Below are positions 23,301 through 32,011 of a DNA stretch of 64,000 bases, in pieces. Source of the stretch: Daejeonella rubra (GTDB lineage: Bacteria > Bacteroidota > Bacteroidia > Sphingobacteriales > Sphingobacteriaceae). Where the stretch lies: the NCBI RefSeq assembly GCF_900103545.1, contig NZ_FNHH01000012.1, forward strand, positions 42,436 to 106,435. Direction: 5' to 3'. Within the stretch, counting starts at the first letter, position 1, and the number at the start of each line of letters is the position of its first letter. A model generated the notes under the pieces. It was not told where the DNA came from and searched no databases. It saw nothing but the letters and a program-made list of their open reading frames with translations. A program made the position numbers and the translations under genes.

Positions 23301-26300
23301 TTCCGGGACTATTACGGTGGGCAATTGATTTACTGTTATATTGAATACTCTTGAAACACTGACACATGAATTTATACTCGCAGTTACTGCATAAGTTCCT
23401 GACATAGATGGATCAGAATTTAATCGTGTAATAGATGGACCTGATCCGGTAAAACCTTTCGGTCCGGTCCATTGATAGGTGGCAAGCGGATCCGGGTTTT
23501 GTACGGAAAGAACTAAAGGTTCACCCTGGCAAACAGGACTTAAAAATGGATTAACTGTTGGTTGTGGAGGAGCACCGGGACTTGTTATTGATAATGAAGG
23601 CCCTGTAAACAGGCATCCGCTGGCGTTTCTGACCACTACTGAATAACTGCCTGCTGCTAATCCAGTGAAGTTGCCGCCATTTTGGATAAAAGTGTTTCCT
23701 CCATTGATCGAATATTCTAAAGGTTCAGTTCCGGATGCGGTTATGGAAATTGTTCCGTTACTTAAATTACAGGCTGTTTCATTGGTAACAGCAGTTGAAG
23801 TGATTATAGGAATGGGATTTACGGTAATTGTATAACTGGATGATGGCCCTGTACACCCATTTAAAGAAGGGCTTACGGTAATGACAGCCGTTATTCCGGA
23901 AACAGCTGTATTGGTTGCGATGAAGCTTGGAATATTCCCGGTTCCACTTGCAGGAAGCCCGATCGCAGGGTTTGAGTTGGTCCAGATCAGGACAGTTCCC
24001 GGCGGACTACTGGTAAAGTTAGTCGATGGAACAGTTGTTCCGGCACATATGATTGAACTTGCAGGAACAATGACTGTTGGCAATGGATTTATGGTGATGG
24101 TAAAATTGTATTCTGCACCTGTACAATTATTCAGCGATGGAATTACGGTGATAGTTGCTGTGATGGGGGAATTAGAATTATTGACTGCAGTAAATGCAGG
24201 GATATTGCCGTTTCCGCTTGCTGCAAGGCCAATTTCAGGGTTTGAGTTACTCCAGCTGATAGTAGCTCCAGGTGGAGTACTATTAAAACTGCTTGATGGT
24301 ACAGTGGATCCTTCACAAAAGATCTGGCTGGCCGGGACACTAATTATTGGAAGGGGACTAACTGTTAGGCTGAAGTTTTTTGAAATACTCACGCAGGAAT
24401 TAACCGTAGCAGTTACGGCATAGGATCCTGACATGGAAGGGTCTGAGTTTGATCGTATAATAGAAGCTCCGGAAGCATTAAATCCAAGAGGGCCTGTCCA
24501 GGTATAGGTAGCCAGAGGATCCGGATTCAGGATCGAAAGAATTAAGGGTTCACCCTGGCAAACCGGACTGACAAAAGCATTGATCTCAGGTTGGGGTGGG
24601 GCTCCCGGACTGGAAACTGATAATGATGGTCCTGTAATGATACAACCAGTCGGATTACGCACCATCACCGAATAACTTCCCGCTGGTAAACCAGTAAAAT
24701 TACCTCCATTCCTGACAAAAGTAGCTCCTCCGTTCACAGAGAATTCCAGAGGTTGAACACCATCAGCCGTTATTGTGATTGTTCCATCATTTATATTGCA
24801 CTTTGATTCATCTGTGGCAATAGCTTTTATGATCTGTGGCAGAGGGTTAACCGAAATAGTATAGCTTAATGATGGACCTGAACACCCGTTAACAATCGGA
24901 GTAATTGTAATGATTGCGGATATTGCTGAAATGGTTGAATTCAATGTGATAAAGGCTGGAATATTTCCGGTCCCACTTACAGGAAGCCCGATCGCGGAAT
25001 TTGAATTGGTCCATATATAAGTGGTCCCAGTTATGTTACTTGCAAAATTTGTAGCGGGTATGGTCGATCCTGCACAAACAGTAGAGTTACCCGGCCCGCT
25101 TACTCTAGGCAGTGGATTAACTGTGATGGTATAGGTTATTGGATTACCGGCACATCCGTTGATGGTGGGAGTTACGGTAATGCTTGCAGAGATGGCAGCA
25201 GCAGTGGTATTGAGTGCTGTAAAAGAGGGCACATTCCCTGTTCCGCTGGCAGCGAGTCCGATAGCGGTATTGGAATTGGTCCAGGAATAAGTGGCACCAG
25301 CTGGTGTACTGCTGAAGCTGCTTGAAGCGATGGTTGTACCTGCACAGCTGGTGATATTGGCAGGAGCCAGCATGACCGGCAAAGGGAAAACGGTAATGTT
25401 ATAGCTGGATGTAGGACCTGTACACCCGTTAATGATTGGAGTTACGGTAATGGTCGCAGAAAGGTTGGTAGTTCCGGTATTGATGGCGGTAAATGAAGGC
25501 AGATTTCCGGCTCCGCTGGCGGGCAGTCCGATGGCGGTATTGGAGTTGGTCCAGGTATAAGTAGCCCCTGTCGGGTTGCTGCTGAAACTGCTTGCCGGAA
25601 TGCTGGAGCCAGCACAGGCATTGAAACTAAGAGGAACCGTAACGGTTGGCAATGGGTTAACGGTGATGGTATAGGTACGGGAAGGTCCGGTACATCCGTT
25701 GACCATAGGAGTAACGGTCAGGGTAGCACTAATGGGTGCAGAACCGGGGTTAATTGCAGTAAATGACGGTATGTTTCCAGTTCCGCTGGCAGCGAGTCCG
25801 ATGGCGGTATTGGAATTGGACCAGGAAAAAGTGGCTCCTGCAGGAGTACTGGTAAATAAGGCAGCGGGAACGGTTGCTCCGGTACAGATCACGGTATTTG
25901 CAGGTAGATTAACAACAGGCAATGGATTAACGGTGATGGTATAGCTTGCCGGCGCACCTGTACATCCATTCAAAAGGGGTGTCACGGTGATGGTTGCTGT
26001 GATAGGAGCAGAGCCTGAATTCAGGGCAGTAAATACAGGCATATCACCTGATCCGCTGGCGGACAGTCCGATGGCTGGATTGGAATTGGTCCAGGTATAA
26101 GTGGCCCCGGCCGGAGTACTGATGAAGCTTCCTGCGGGAATAGAAGCTCCGGCGCAGTAGATCATATTGGCTGGAACGGTTACCACCGGCAGTGGATCAA
26201 CGATCAGAGAAAAAGTTTTTGCTGTACTAACGCATGAGCCAATACGTGCTGTTACGGCGTAGTTGCCAGACATGGCCGTTGTGGCATTGGTTCTGGTTAT

Positions 26301-28250
26301 GGAAGTTCCGTTGGCAGTGAATCCTAATGGACCGGTCCAGCTGTAGGTAGCCAGAGGATCGGGGTTAGCGATGGTAATATTAATAGTCCCGCCCTGGCAA
26401 ATGGGAGAGATAACGGCAGTGATCTCAGGTGCAGGCGGAGCTCCCGGGCTTGATACAGATAAGGTTGGTCCGGCAGTAGTACATCCGGAAGCATTCCGCA
26501 CCATCACAGAATAACTGCCTGCGGCCAGTCCGGTGAAAGCACCTCCGTTTTGCAGGAAGGTACTTCCACCATTGATTGAATACTCTAATGGGGCAGCGCC
26601 AGTTGCATTTATAGTAATGGTTCCGTTACGTGCATCACATACAGATTCACTGGTTGCACTGGCAGAAACGATAACCGGCAGTGGATTAACCGTGATGGTA
26701 TAGGTTATTGGATTACCGGCACATCCGTTGATGGTGGGAGTTACGGTAATGCTTGCAGAGATGGCAGCAGCAGTGGTATTGATTGCTGTAAAAGAGGGCA
26801 CATTCCCTGTTCCGCTGGCAGCGAGTCCGATAGCGGTATTGGAATTGGTCCAGGAATAAGTGGCACCAGCGGGTGTACTGCTGAAGCTGCTTGAAGCGAT
26901 GGTTGTACCTGCACAGCTGGTGATATTGGCAGGAGCCAGCAATACCGGTAAAGGGAAAATGGTAATGGTATAGCTGGATGTAGGACCTGTACACCCGTTA
27001 ATGATTGGAGTTACGGTAATGGTCGCAGAAAGGTTAGTTGTTCCGGTATTGATGGCGGTAAATGAAGGCAGATTCCCTGTTCCGCTTGCAGCGAGTCCGA
27101 TAGCGGTATTGGAGTTGGTCCAGGTATAAGTAGCCCCTGTCGGGTTGCTGCTGAAACTGCTTGCCGGAATACTGGAGCCAGCACAGGCATTGAAACTAAC
27201 AGGAACAGTGACGGTTGGCAATGGGTTAATTGTTACAACAGCAGCACTGGATGTGACTGAACCACAGCCGTTAGTGACTATAATATCATACGATCCGGCA
27301 TCGGTACTTGCAACTGAGGGGATATTAAAGGTATTATTATTTGCCCCGGAAATAGAAACACCATCTTTTCTCCATTGATAACTGCTTGATAATTCGCTGC
27401 TTACAGTAACACTGAGATTTAATGGCAAGCCCAAACAAACTGCCTGGCTTAAAGGGTTATTAATTACAGGTAAATTATTAATTGATGCTGTTACCGGTGT
27501 TTTATTACTTTCGCAGGTAGTTCCGGTATTGGTAGTTACTGAAATGGAAACTGAATATTGAGTGGTAGTATTTAAAACGGGAGTTACATACTGTGAATTT
27601 TCACTTGACTGCAATAAAATGCCATTATTGTCATACCAATTGTATTTTTCTCCAATTTGCGCTCCTGAAGCAGTTAAGGTTATTGTACCACTGCTACAAC
27701 GTGCCTGAGAAGGAACTATAGGTGCTGGAATATTTGCCGGACCAGTACCTGAAATGGTAAAATCACTGGCAGAGCCCAATAAACCGGATAATAGTACAAC
27801 ATACCATTTATCTTTTACAACTGTAAACGGAGTTATTGGGTCGTTATGGTCAAATTGGCCGCATATATTTAGGTTATTTAAGGAGGAACAACTTGTGGGT
27901 TGTGTGTCAAATCCACCCCATACCCATATATTGACTCCGCCTGTTGCAAGAGTGGTGGTTAAATTGATCTGACCATTTTCCGTGGCTTTAAATATTAACC
28001 ATTGTGCATTACCTAGTCTTTGTCCGGCTGTCGAACATGAGCCATAATTTGGTCCGCTCGGTGCGTTTACGCCGCTATTTGCAGGTAATCTAAAAGTTAA
28101 AGGTGATTCGCACGTATAAAATCGGGTGGATGAGTTAGTGAAGCATTGCGCTGTGCCATTCTGTGCATTAGTTATAAATAAAATAATAAACAGGAAAAAC
28201 TTTATCCAGACACTAACAGGAGCAAGAATAAAATTAAAAAAGTTTTTCAT
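20322..28250 (-). CDS. Giant repeat adhesin, T9SS type B substrate
   Basis: A 2642-residue secreted protein. In order: a signal peptide; an N-terminal jelly-roll-like region (about 36-180); a PKD-like and an Ig-like domain (to about 340); 12 PKD-like repeats of about 90 residues (pattern CAG, GATYTWTNSN, AIGL.ASG, NGC.G, YTITVNPLP), interleaved with three units of PLEYSINGG type; four SprB-like repeats (CFGG..GS, APYTYKW, NGC); a tandem-Ig-like domain (APIAVDDYF); a Calx-beta domain (VNEGKKTTV); and a gliding-type C-terminal sorting domain (NRWGNEVF, then GVYYYLI, ending LILKR). It is probably exported by the type IX system and surface attached, for adhesion or gliding. Units 1-2 and 5-6 are near identical. 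It is transcribed alone. Confidence 0.9.
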   Translation of the reverse strand: MKNFFNFILAPVSVWIKFFLFIILFITNAQNGTAQCFTNSSTRFYTCESPLTFRLPANSGVNAPSGPNYGSCSTAGQRLGNAQWLIFKATENGQINLTTTLATGGVNIWVWGGFDTQPTSCSSLNNLNICGQFDHNDPITPFTVVKDKWYVVLLSGLLGSASDFTISGTGPANIPAPIVPSQARCSSGTITLTASGAQIGEKYNWYDNNGILLQSSENSQYVTPVLNTTTQYSVSISVTTNTGTTCESNKTPVTASINNLPVINNPLSQAVCLGLPLNLSVTVSSELSSSYQWRKDGVSISGANNNTFNIPSVASTDAGSYDIIVTNGCGSVTSSAAVVTINPLPTVTVPVSFNACAGSSIPASSFSSNPTGATYTWTNSNTAIGLAASGTGNLPSFTAINTGTTNLSATITVTPIINGCTGPTSSYTITIFPLPVLLAPANITSCAGTTIASSSFSSTPAGATYSWTNSNTAIGLAASGTGNVPSFTAINTTAAAISASITVTPTINGCAGNPITYTITVNPLPVIVSASATSESVCDARNGTITINATGAAPLEYSINGGSTFLQNGGAFTGLAAGSYSVMVRNASGCTTAGPTLSVSSPGAPPAPEITAVISPICQGGTINITIANPDPLATYSWTGPLGFTANGTSITRTNATTAMSGNYAVTARIGSCVSTAKTFSLIVDPLPVVTVPANMIYCAGASIPAGSFISTPAGATYTWTNSNPAIGLSASGSGDMPVFTALNSGSAPITATITVTPLLNGCTGAPASYTITVNPLPVVNLPANTVICTGATVPAALFTSTPAGATFSWSNSNTAIGLAASGTGNIPSFTAINPGSAPISATLTVTPMVNGCTGPSRTYTITVNPLPTVTVPLSFNACAGSSIPASSFSSNPTGATYTWTNSNTAIGLPASGAGNLPSFTAINTGTTNLSATITVTPIINGCTGPTSSYNITVFPLPVMLAPANITSCAGTTIASSSFSSTPAGATYSWTNSNTAIGLAASGTGNVPSFTALNTTAAAISASITVTPTINGCAGNPITYTITVNPLPRVSGPGNSTVCAGSTIPATNFASNITGTTYIWTNSNSAIGLPVSGTGNIPAFITLNSTISAISAIITITPIVNGCSGPSLSYTISVNPLPQIIKAIATDESKCNINDGTITITADGVQPLEFSVNGGATFVRNGGNFTGLPAGSYSVMVRNPTGCIITGPSLSVSSPGAPPQPEINAFVSPVCQGEPLILSILNPDPLATYTWTGPLGFNASGASIIRSNSDPSMSGSYAVTATVNSCVSISKNFSLTVSPLPIISVPASQIFCEGSTVPSSSFNSTPPGATISWSNSNPEIGLAASGNGNIPAFTAVNNSNSPITATITVIPSLNNCTGAEYNFTITINPLPTVIVPASSIICAGTTVPSTNFTSSPPGTVLIWTNSNPAIGLPASGTGNIPSFIATNTAVSGITAVITVSPSLNGCTGPSSSYTITVNPIPIITSTAVTNETACNLSNGTISITASGTEPLEYSINGGNTFIQNGGNFTGLAAGSYSVVVRNASGCLFTGPSLSITSPGAPPQPTVNPFLSPVCQGEPLVLSVQNPDPLATYQWTGPKGFTGSGPSITRLNSDPSMSGTYAVTASINSCVSVSRVFNITVNQLPTVIVPENLTFCKGSAVPETIFNSTPPGATISWTNSHPVIGLAASGYTKVPGFIAINNTTAPITATITVTATLNNCIGPSSSYTITINPTPTVVTPGNLTVCAASAVSASNFSSNITGTTFTWTNSNTTIGLAASGSGNVPAFKADNNTTSAKTATITVTPIVNGCTGPSFSYSITVKPLPKVSNAILTQAICTGSASKEVVITSNIPGTTFTWTATASPNLQGYLTSGTNTIPAQSITNNSLNAGTVTYSITPFYNGCAGTVSIYTIVVHPLPTATLSGGKTACYGATTTLSVQLTGTAPWTITYTDGITPQTISGIGSNTYTFNVSSNATKTYTITSVSDAFSCSNTGTGNAVVVQPASAITASASSINVSCYGSNNGSIKIESASGGFGNYEYSIDLGKNWQSGTNFTGLTNGNYQVYVRDAAHPECITVISPDIRISQPAAPLSLTFTRTDVSCFGGQNGSLKITASGGTAPYTYKWADGQTIKDISNLKAGTYTLIITDSNGCILTESISIREPNEPLKISFVKTDATCFGSPSGSINISVNGGTMPYTYKWSNNESTEDIKNLAPNTTYALTVVDANGCTETQSILIDQPEVLKASLTVKNTTCKISTDGMIAATITGGTKPYTLKWTGLPQTENTINNLAPGRYELLVTDANGCTTLVSADLLAGNCAPIAVDDYFKTDEEIQISGSVALNDFDRQDETISFMLTSNPKNGTITFGANGAFVYKPNVGFWGIETINYRVCNTSGLCATATLKIEVFPFTIVSLTPSLSTVNEGKKTTVTARLLRPFKDDVIIRVAYRGRAVKNRDYVLLDQFQDIRIPRGKISTTEKITIAALTDDEQEGDEDVIIDIISSSDPLVRIGSGAVVIIGDIYPPEASIPVTVKNEVPINPDIKPDPLISANNDGLGNEFFKIENIVSFPDNLVLIFNRWGNEVFRLNGYNESDRVFKGYANTGMLTNTGTPLTDGVYYYLITTNRIINGKTITGLNKGYLILKR
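25109..25660 (-). repeat. Internal ~550-bp duplication in the adhesin gene (copy encoding units 5-6)
   Basis: Nearly identical to 26678-27229 at a fixed offset of 1569 bases (523 codons). The encoded segments differ at about 7 of 183 residues, while other PKD-like units of the same protein are far more diverged. Confidence 0.85.
26678..27229 (-). repeat. Internal ~550-bp duplication in the adhesin gene (copy encoding units 1-2)
   Basis: Partner of 25109-25660, in the same orientation. The high nucleotide match, including third codon positions, points to recent duplication or gene conversion within the gene. Confidence 0.85.
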
Positions 28251-28569
28251 ACTGCCTGCTCGAATTCATGATCGAGTGATATCATGACTATTAGCCTTTC
28301 TTACGGGAAAATGGTGATAAATGTTACTGGAATGGCCTTATATAAATTATTAGAATTCAATTTTTCGGACTTGATAATAACTTGTCTCAATAATTAAATA
28401 ACTATTGATTTTAGGATTGTTAACGATAACAGTTTTCGATTTAATTAATATCAGGATGTGTTTTTGATACGGGTTTTAAAAAGCGGAAATAACAGATTAA
28501 AGTCAGGAATAGGATAGTTGGACACAAATAAATTGAACCTGTTCCAAAAAAATCGAAATGATTCCTAAA
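28251..28569. other. AT-rich gap upstream of the adhesin gene
   Basis: A 319-bp stretch between the adhesin start and the end of the receiver gene, both on the - strand. It must hold the adhesin promoter, but I see no clear TAnnTTTG box on the - strand. No conserved frame or hairpin was recognised. Confidence 0.6.
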
Positions 28570-28998
28570 CTAGCTCAATAAAAGTGATGAACTTTGAAGA
28601 TTTTTAAGATAATCGGAAGTTAATGACGATGTCAGAAAGTCGATCACAAAAGGATATTGCTTTGCTTTTTCAGAGTGATCTTCATCAATTGAAAATGAAG
28701 TGATGATAATCTTTGTCTCTGTAAAAAATGGCCAGATATCCAGAGAGAAGTGATGTAGAAATTCCCATCCATCCATTACGGGCATATGTAAATCTAATAG
28801 GATGAGTCGTGGATAATTGCATGCCGGATCAAAGTCTGCCTTTAAATAATTTTTGCAATACTCCAATCCTTCACGACCATTTAACAAAGTGGTAACTTCA
28901 TCTGAGATGTTTGATTTTTTCAGGATTTGCTTTTGAATCCATAATGTAACTTCGTTATCATTGATACAAAGCACATTTTTATATCTATCAGTAGGCAT
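28570..28998 (-). CDS. Stand-alone response-regulator receiver domain, degenerate
   Basis: A 142-residue CheY-like domain with no output domain. The phospho-acceptor context LILLDLHMPVMDGWEF is intact (Asp69) and the switch Thr/Ser is present in IIITSF. The N-terminal acidic pair reads CINDNE, with Asn at the first position. The invariant Lys before the last strand is missing: FVIDFLTSSLT in place of a KP-type motif. Phosphorylation-dependent switching may therefore be altered or lost. No kinase gene is adjacent; it lies between the adhesin and the subtilase. Confidence 0.82.
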   Translation of the reverse strand: MPTDRYKNVLCINDNEVTLWIQKQILKKSNISDEVTTLLNGREGLEYCKNYLKADFDPACNYPRLILLDLHMPVMDGWEFLHHFSLDIWPFFTETKIIITSFSIDEDHSEKAKQYPFVIDFLTSSLTSDYLKNLQSSSLLLS

Positions 28999-29149
28999 AA
29001 ATGTATTGGTTCAGTAGATGTACATATATACGAATTGGCATTTGAAATGTTACGTATATTTAATATGTAAGTTGGATATTGAGTGCATCTGGTTTAGTTA
29101 TCAAGGGCCCAATAAATTGAATATTAATTAACTTATTCCCTTATTTTAT

Positions 29150-29157
29150 TAGTTTTG
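29150..29157 (+). promoter_or_regulatory. TAnnTTTG promoter box before the subtilase gene
   Basis: TAGTTTTG matches the Bacteroidota -7 consensus and ends 14 bases before the start codon, implying a very short leader. No -33 element was identified. Confidence 0.4.
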
Positions 29158-29171
29158 GCAAACACTCCTGA

Positions 29172-31982
29172 ATGAAAAGATTTTTACTGCTGGTATTTTT
29201 TTTCTCCTCATTGGCAGCATCCGGGAGTGATGATCCTCAATCAGTAAATCCGAGAGTCTTTAAATTGCCTAAAGGGCTTAGTGCCAAAGATTACCTGCCA
29301 AATACACTGATTGTTAAGTTCAGAAAGGGTGTATCAACCGGTGATATCCGTTCTGCAACATCTTCATTTGGATTAAATAGCCTTAAGCTTAAATCCGCTG
29401 TGATACAACAGGTTAATCAGGTTTTTAAGGATGCATTGTTGTCAAAGTCAGGTCAGTTGCTTTCAACCCTCAAAACAACTGACAGTATTGGTCTTGACCG
29501 TGTGTATGAATTTAATTTTAATTCAGATAAGACTATTGTAGAGGTCATTAACGAAGTGCTTGCGAATGGGATGGTTGAATACGCAGAGCCAAGTTATATT
29601 TATCATACAGCCTTTATTCCGAATGATCCATTTTATACAGGATATCAAAGCTTTCTTAAGCAAATAAAGGCCGAACAGTCCTGGGATCTGATCAGGAACT
29701 CATCGAATACTGTTATTGCCATTGTCGATTCTGGTTCGGATATGGATCATATAGATCTTAAAGCGAACATTCTCCTTCCAGGAAAAGATCTGGTTGGTGC
29801 CAGTTTTAGTACTCTCCTGGAGGATGATGATCCGGATGTTAAAAGTGATAGTACCGATCATGGTGTTAGAGTCAGTGGAATGGCATCTGCTGTTTCAAAT
29901 AATGGTATTGGAATTGCAAGTGTTGCATCCAACGCTAAGCTTTTGATCGTAAAGGCAGGTGCAGATAATAATGGTTCTACCATTTATAGAGGTTATGAAG
30001 GAATTAAATATGCAGCGGATAATGGCGCACATATTATAAACTGCTCATGGGGTGGACCCGGAGGAGGGTCTTATGGTCAGGATGTGGTCAATTATGCCTT
30101 GTCAAAAGGATGCCTGATAATTGTTGCAGCAGGCAATTCGAACACTTCAGTACCCGAGTATCCTGCAAACTACCCTGGAATAATGTCCGTAGCTGCTGTG
30201 GATATGAATGATCGTAAGAGCAGTTTTTCAAACTATGGTAGCCATGTATCAATTGCTGCACCCGGTGAGGTCTTTACAACTACCAATGGGAATAAATATG
30301 ATGTAGCAAGGGGGACTTCCCTGGCTGCCCCGATGGTTGCAAGTGCTGCAGCATTGGTCAGATCAAGGTTCCCGCTTTTTGATATGGTACAGGTAAAGGA
30401 ACAATTAATGGTTACATCCGACAATCTTGACGCAGCTAATCCTGCATTTTCCGGATCTCTTGGAAAAGGTCGTTTAAATGTTTTTCGTGCACTCACTGAG
30501 GCAGTTCCCGCAATCAGGTATCAAAACATTACAATATTAGATAAAGGAAAGGGATCGAGGCCTTCCGGTGATACATTGCGCATTTTCCTTGATCTTAAGA
30601 ATATTTTGTCGCCTGCAACGGGTGTTATTGCTAAGTTAAGTTCTGCCAATCCCAATATTCAGATCATTGATCAGGAAGTTCTTATAGGTAATATGGCCAC
30701 CATGCAATTAAAGACCATGATGGGCCCCTTTCGTGTTTATATAAAACCCGGAATTTCTGAAAATGCACTGGTAGATTTTATAGTCTCTTATTCTTCCGGT
30801 GGTTCTTATGCTGAAAATGAAAAATTTCAGATCAGGGTTGCGTTGGATTATCTGAATATTGAGGTTAATCAGGTATCCACTACTATAAGTAGTAATGGCC
30901 GTATCGGATATAGTGATCCGGATTCCAGGAACGGATTAGGTTTTATATACAAAGGTGATCCCTTATTATTTGAAGCTTCATTAATGATCGGTACCTCTGC
31001 AGTTAATGTTTCAAATAATACCAGGAATGATAAGGGTGGTGCCGATGAACATTTTATAAAAAAGAAAATTGTTTACAAGGATCCTGATCCGCTTGCCGCA
31101 TTTTTGAGTCGTTCAGAATTTGATGATTCCGGGAATCCAGCCCGACTGAACCTGTATGTCAGGCATTCTATAAGGGCTTTCTCGGCTGCTCCCGATGATA
31201 AATATGTTCTGGCCGAGTATGAAATTGAAAATACAGGTAAAACAGTTTTAAATGATATTTACGCTGGTCTTTTTACCGATTGGGATGTAGATCCCTATGG
31301 AACCGACATTACCAAATACGATGTAATCAACAGACTGGGATATGTTTACGGAAAATATGGAAACACACCTTATGCCGGAGTCAAACTGTTGAGTCCGATA
31401 GGACAACCCTTATATTATCCGATGAGTGCCCAGGTTTTAGGTGATCCGCTTCAGACCGGAAATGGTTTTAGCGTGGCCGAGAAATATCAAACCCTTTCGA
31501 GTGGTATTAAGGCAACAAGCCTGGGCGAGAATTCTTCAAATGGTTATGATGTGATGTTTGTCTCCGGTTATGGACCTTATACTATTCCTGTGAATGGCTC
31601 GGTTAAGGTGGCATTCGCCTTGCTGGCAGGCGATAATTTGACTGATATTCAGGCATCTGCTATTTCCGCACAAAAAAAATACGAAGAGCAAAATAACTCA
31701 ATGGCAGAAATTTTGGAGGATGGATTTGTACTGGAGCAAAATTATCCTAACCCTGCTGCCGATCAAAGTACGATTGAATTTGGAATCGATAAAGCAGGAT
31801 TGGTCTCACTTTTACTTTATAATTCAATTGGTCAACCTGTTAAAGAATTGCTCAATGGAAGTTTGCAGAAAGGTTCTTATGGTGTAAATGTTGAGCTCAC
31901 AGATTTAGACCCCGGAATTTATTTCTATAAAATGTTGTTTGATGGCAAAGAAAAAACATTGAAGATGATCATCTCTAAATAG
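29172..31982 (+). CDS. S8 family serine peptidase (subtilase), T9SS type A substrate
   Basis: A 936-residue secreted protease with a signal peptide, an inhibitor-like pro-region to about residue 155, and a catalytic domain with IAIVDSGSD (Asp186), DHGVRVSG (His230), oxyanion AAGNS and GTSLAAPM (Ser383). Residues about 450-840 form beta-rich regions of unknown role. The C-terminus (about 855-936) is a type A sorting domain: LEQNYPNPAADQSTIEF, LYNSIGQPV, GIYFYKM, ending KTLKMIISK. It is probably released or anchored at the cell surface after T9SS export. The gene stands alone and is convergent with the peroxidase gene. Confidence 0.92.
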   Translation: MKRFLLLVFFFSSLAASGSDDPQSVNPRVFKLPKGLSAKDYLPNTLIVKFRKGVSTGDIRSATSSFGLNSLKLKSAVIQQVNQVFKDALLSKSGQLLSTLKTTDSIGLDRVYEFNFNSDKTIVEVINEVLANGMVEYAEPSYIYHTAFIPNDPFYTGYQSFLKQIKAEQSWDLIRNSSNTVIAIVDSGSDMDHIDLKANILLPGKDLVGASFSTLLEDDDPDVKSDSTDHGVRVSGMASAVSNNGIGIASVASNAKLLIVKAGADNNGSTIYRGYEGIKYAADNGAHIINCSWGGPGGGSYGQDVVNYALSKGCLIIVAAGNSNTSVPEYPANYPGIMSVAAVDMNDRKSSFSNYGSHVSIAAPGEVFTTTNGNKYDVARGTSLAAPMVASAAALVRSRFPLFDMVQVKEQLMVTSDNLDAANPAFSGSLGKGRLNVFRALTEAVPAIRYQNITILDKGKGSRPSGDTLRIFLDLKNILSPATGVIAKLSSANPNIQIIDQEVLIGNMATMQLKTMMGPFRVYIKPGISENALVDFIVSYSSGGSYAENEKFQIRVALDYLNIEVNQVSTTISSNGRIGYSDPDSRNGLGFIYKGDPLLFEASLMIGTSAVNVSNNTRNDKGGADEHFIKKKIVYKDPDPLAAFLSRSEFDDSGNPARLNLYVRHSIRAFSAAPDDKYVLAEYEIENTGKTVLNDIYAGLFTDWDVDPYGTDITKYDVINRLGYVYGKYGNTPYAGVKLLSPIGQPLYYPMSAQVLGDPLQTGNGFSVAEKYQTLSSGIKATSLGENSSNGYDVMFVSGYGPYTIPVNGSVKVAFALLAGDNLTDIQASAISAQKKYEEQNNSMAEILEDGFVLEQNYPNPAADQSTIEFGIDKAGLVSLLLYNSIGQPVKELLNGSLQKGSYGVNVELTDLDPGIYFYKMLFDGKEKTLKMIISK

Positions 31983-32011
31983 ATCCCAAAATACACTGTA
32001 CGGTCAGTGGA

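Noticed and set aside
22603..27378. Several long open frames on the + strand opposite the adhesin gene (up to 180 residues)
   Set aside because: They are antisense shadows of the repeat-rich - strand gene. Their residues are Val/Ala/Thr-rich low-complexity with no domain, signal or promoter, and they recur in step with the repeats.
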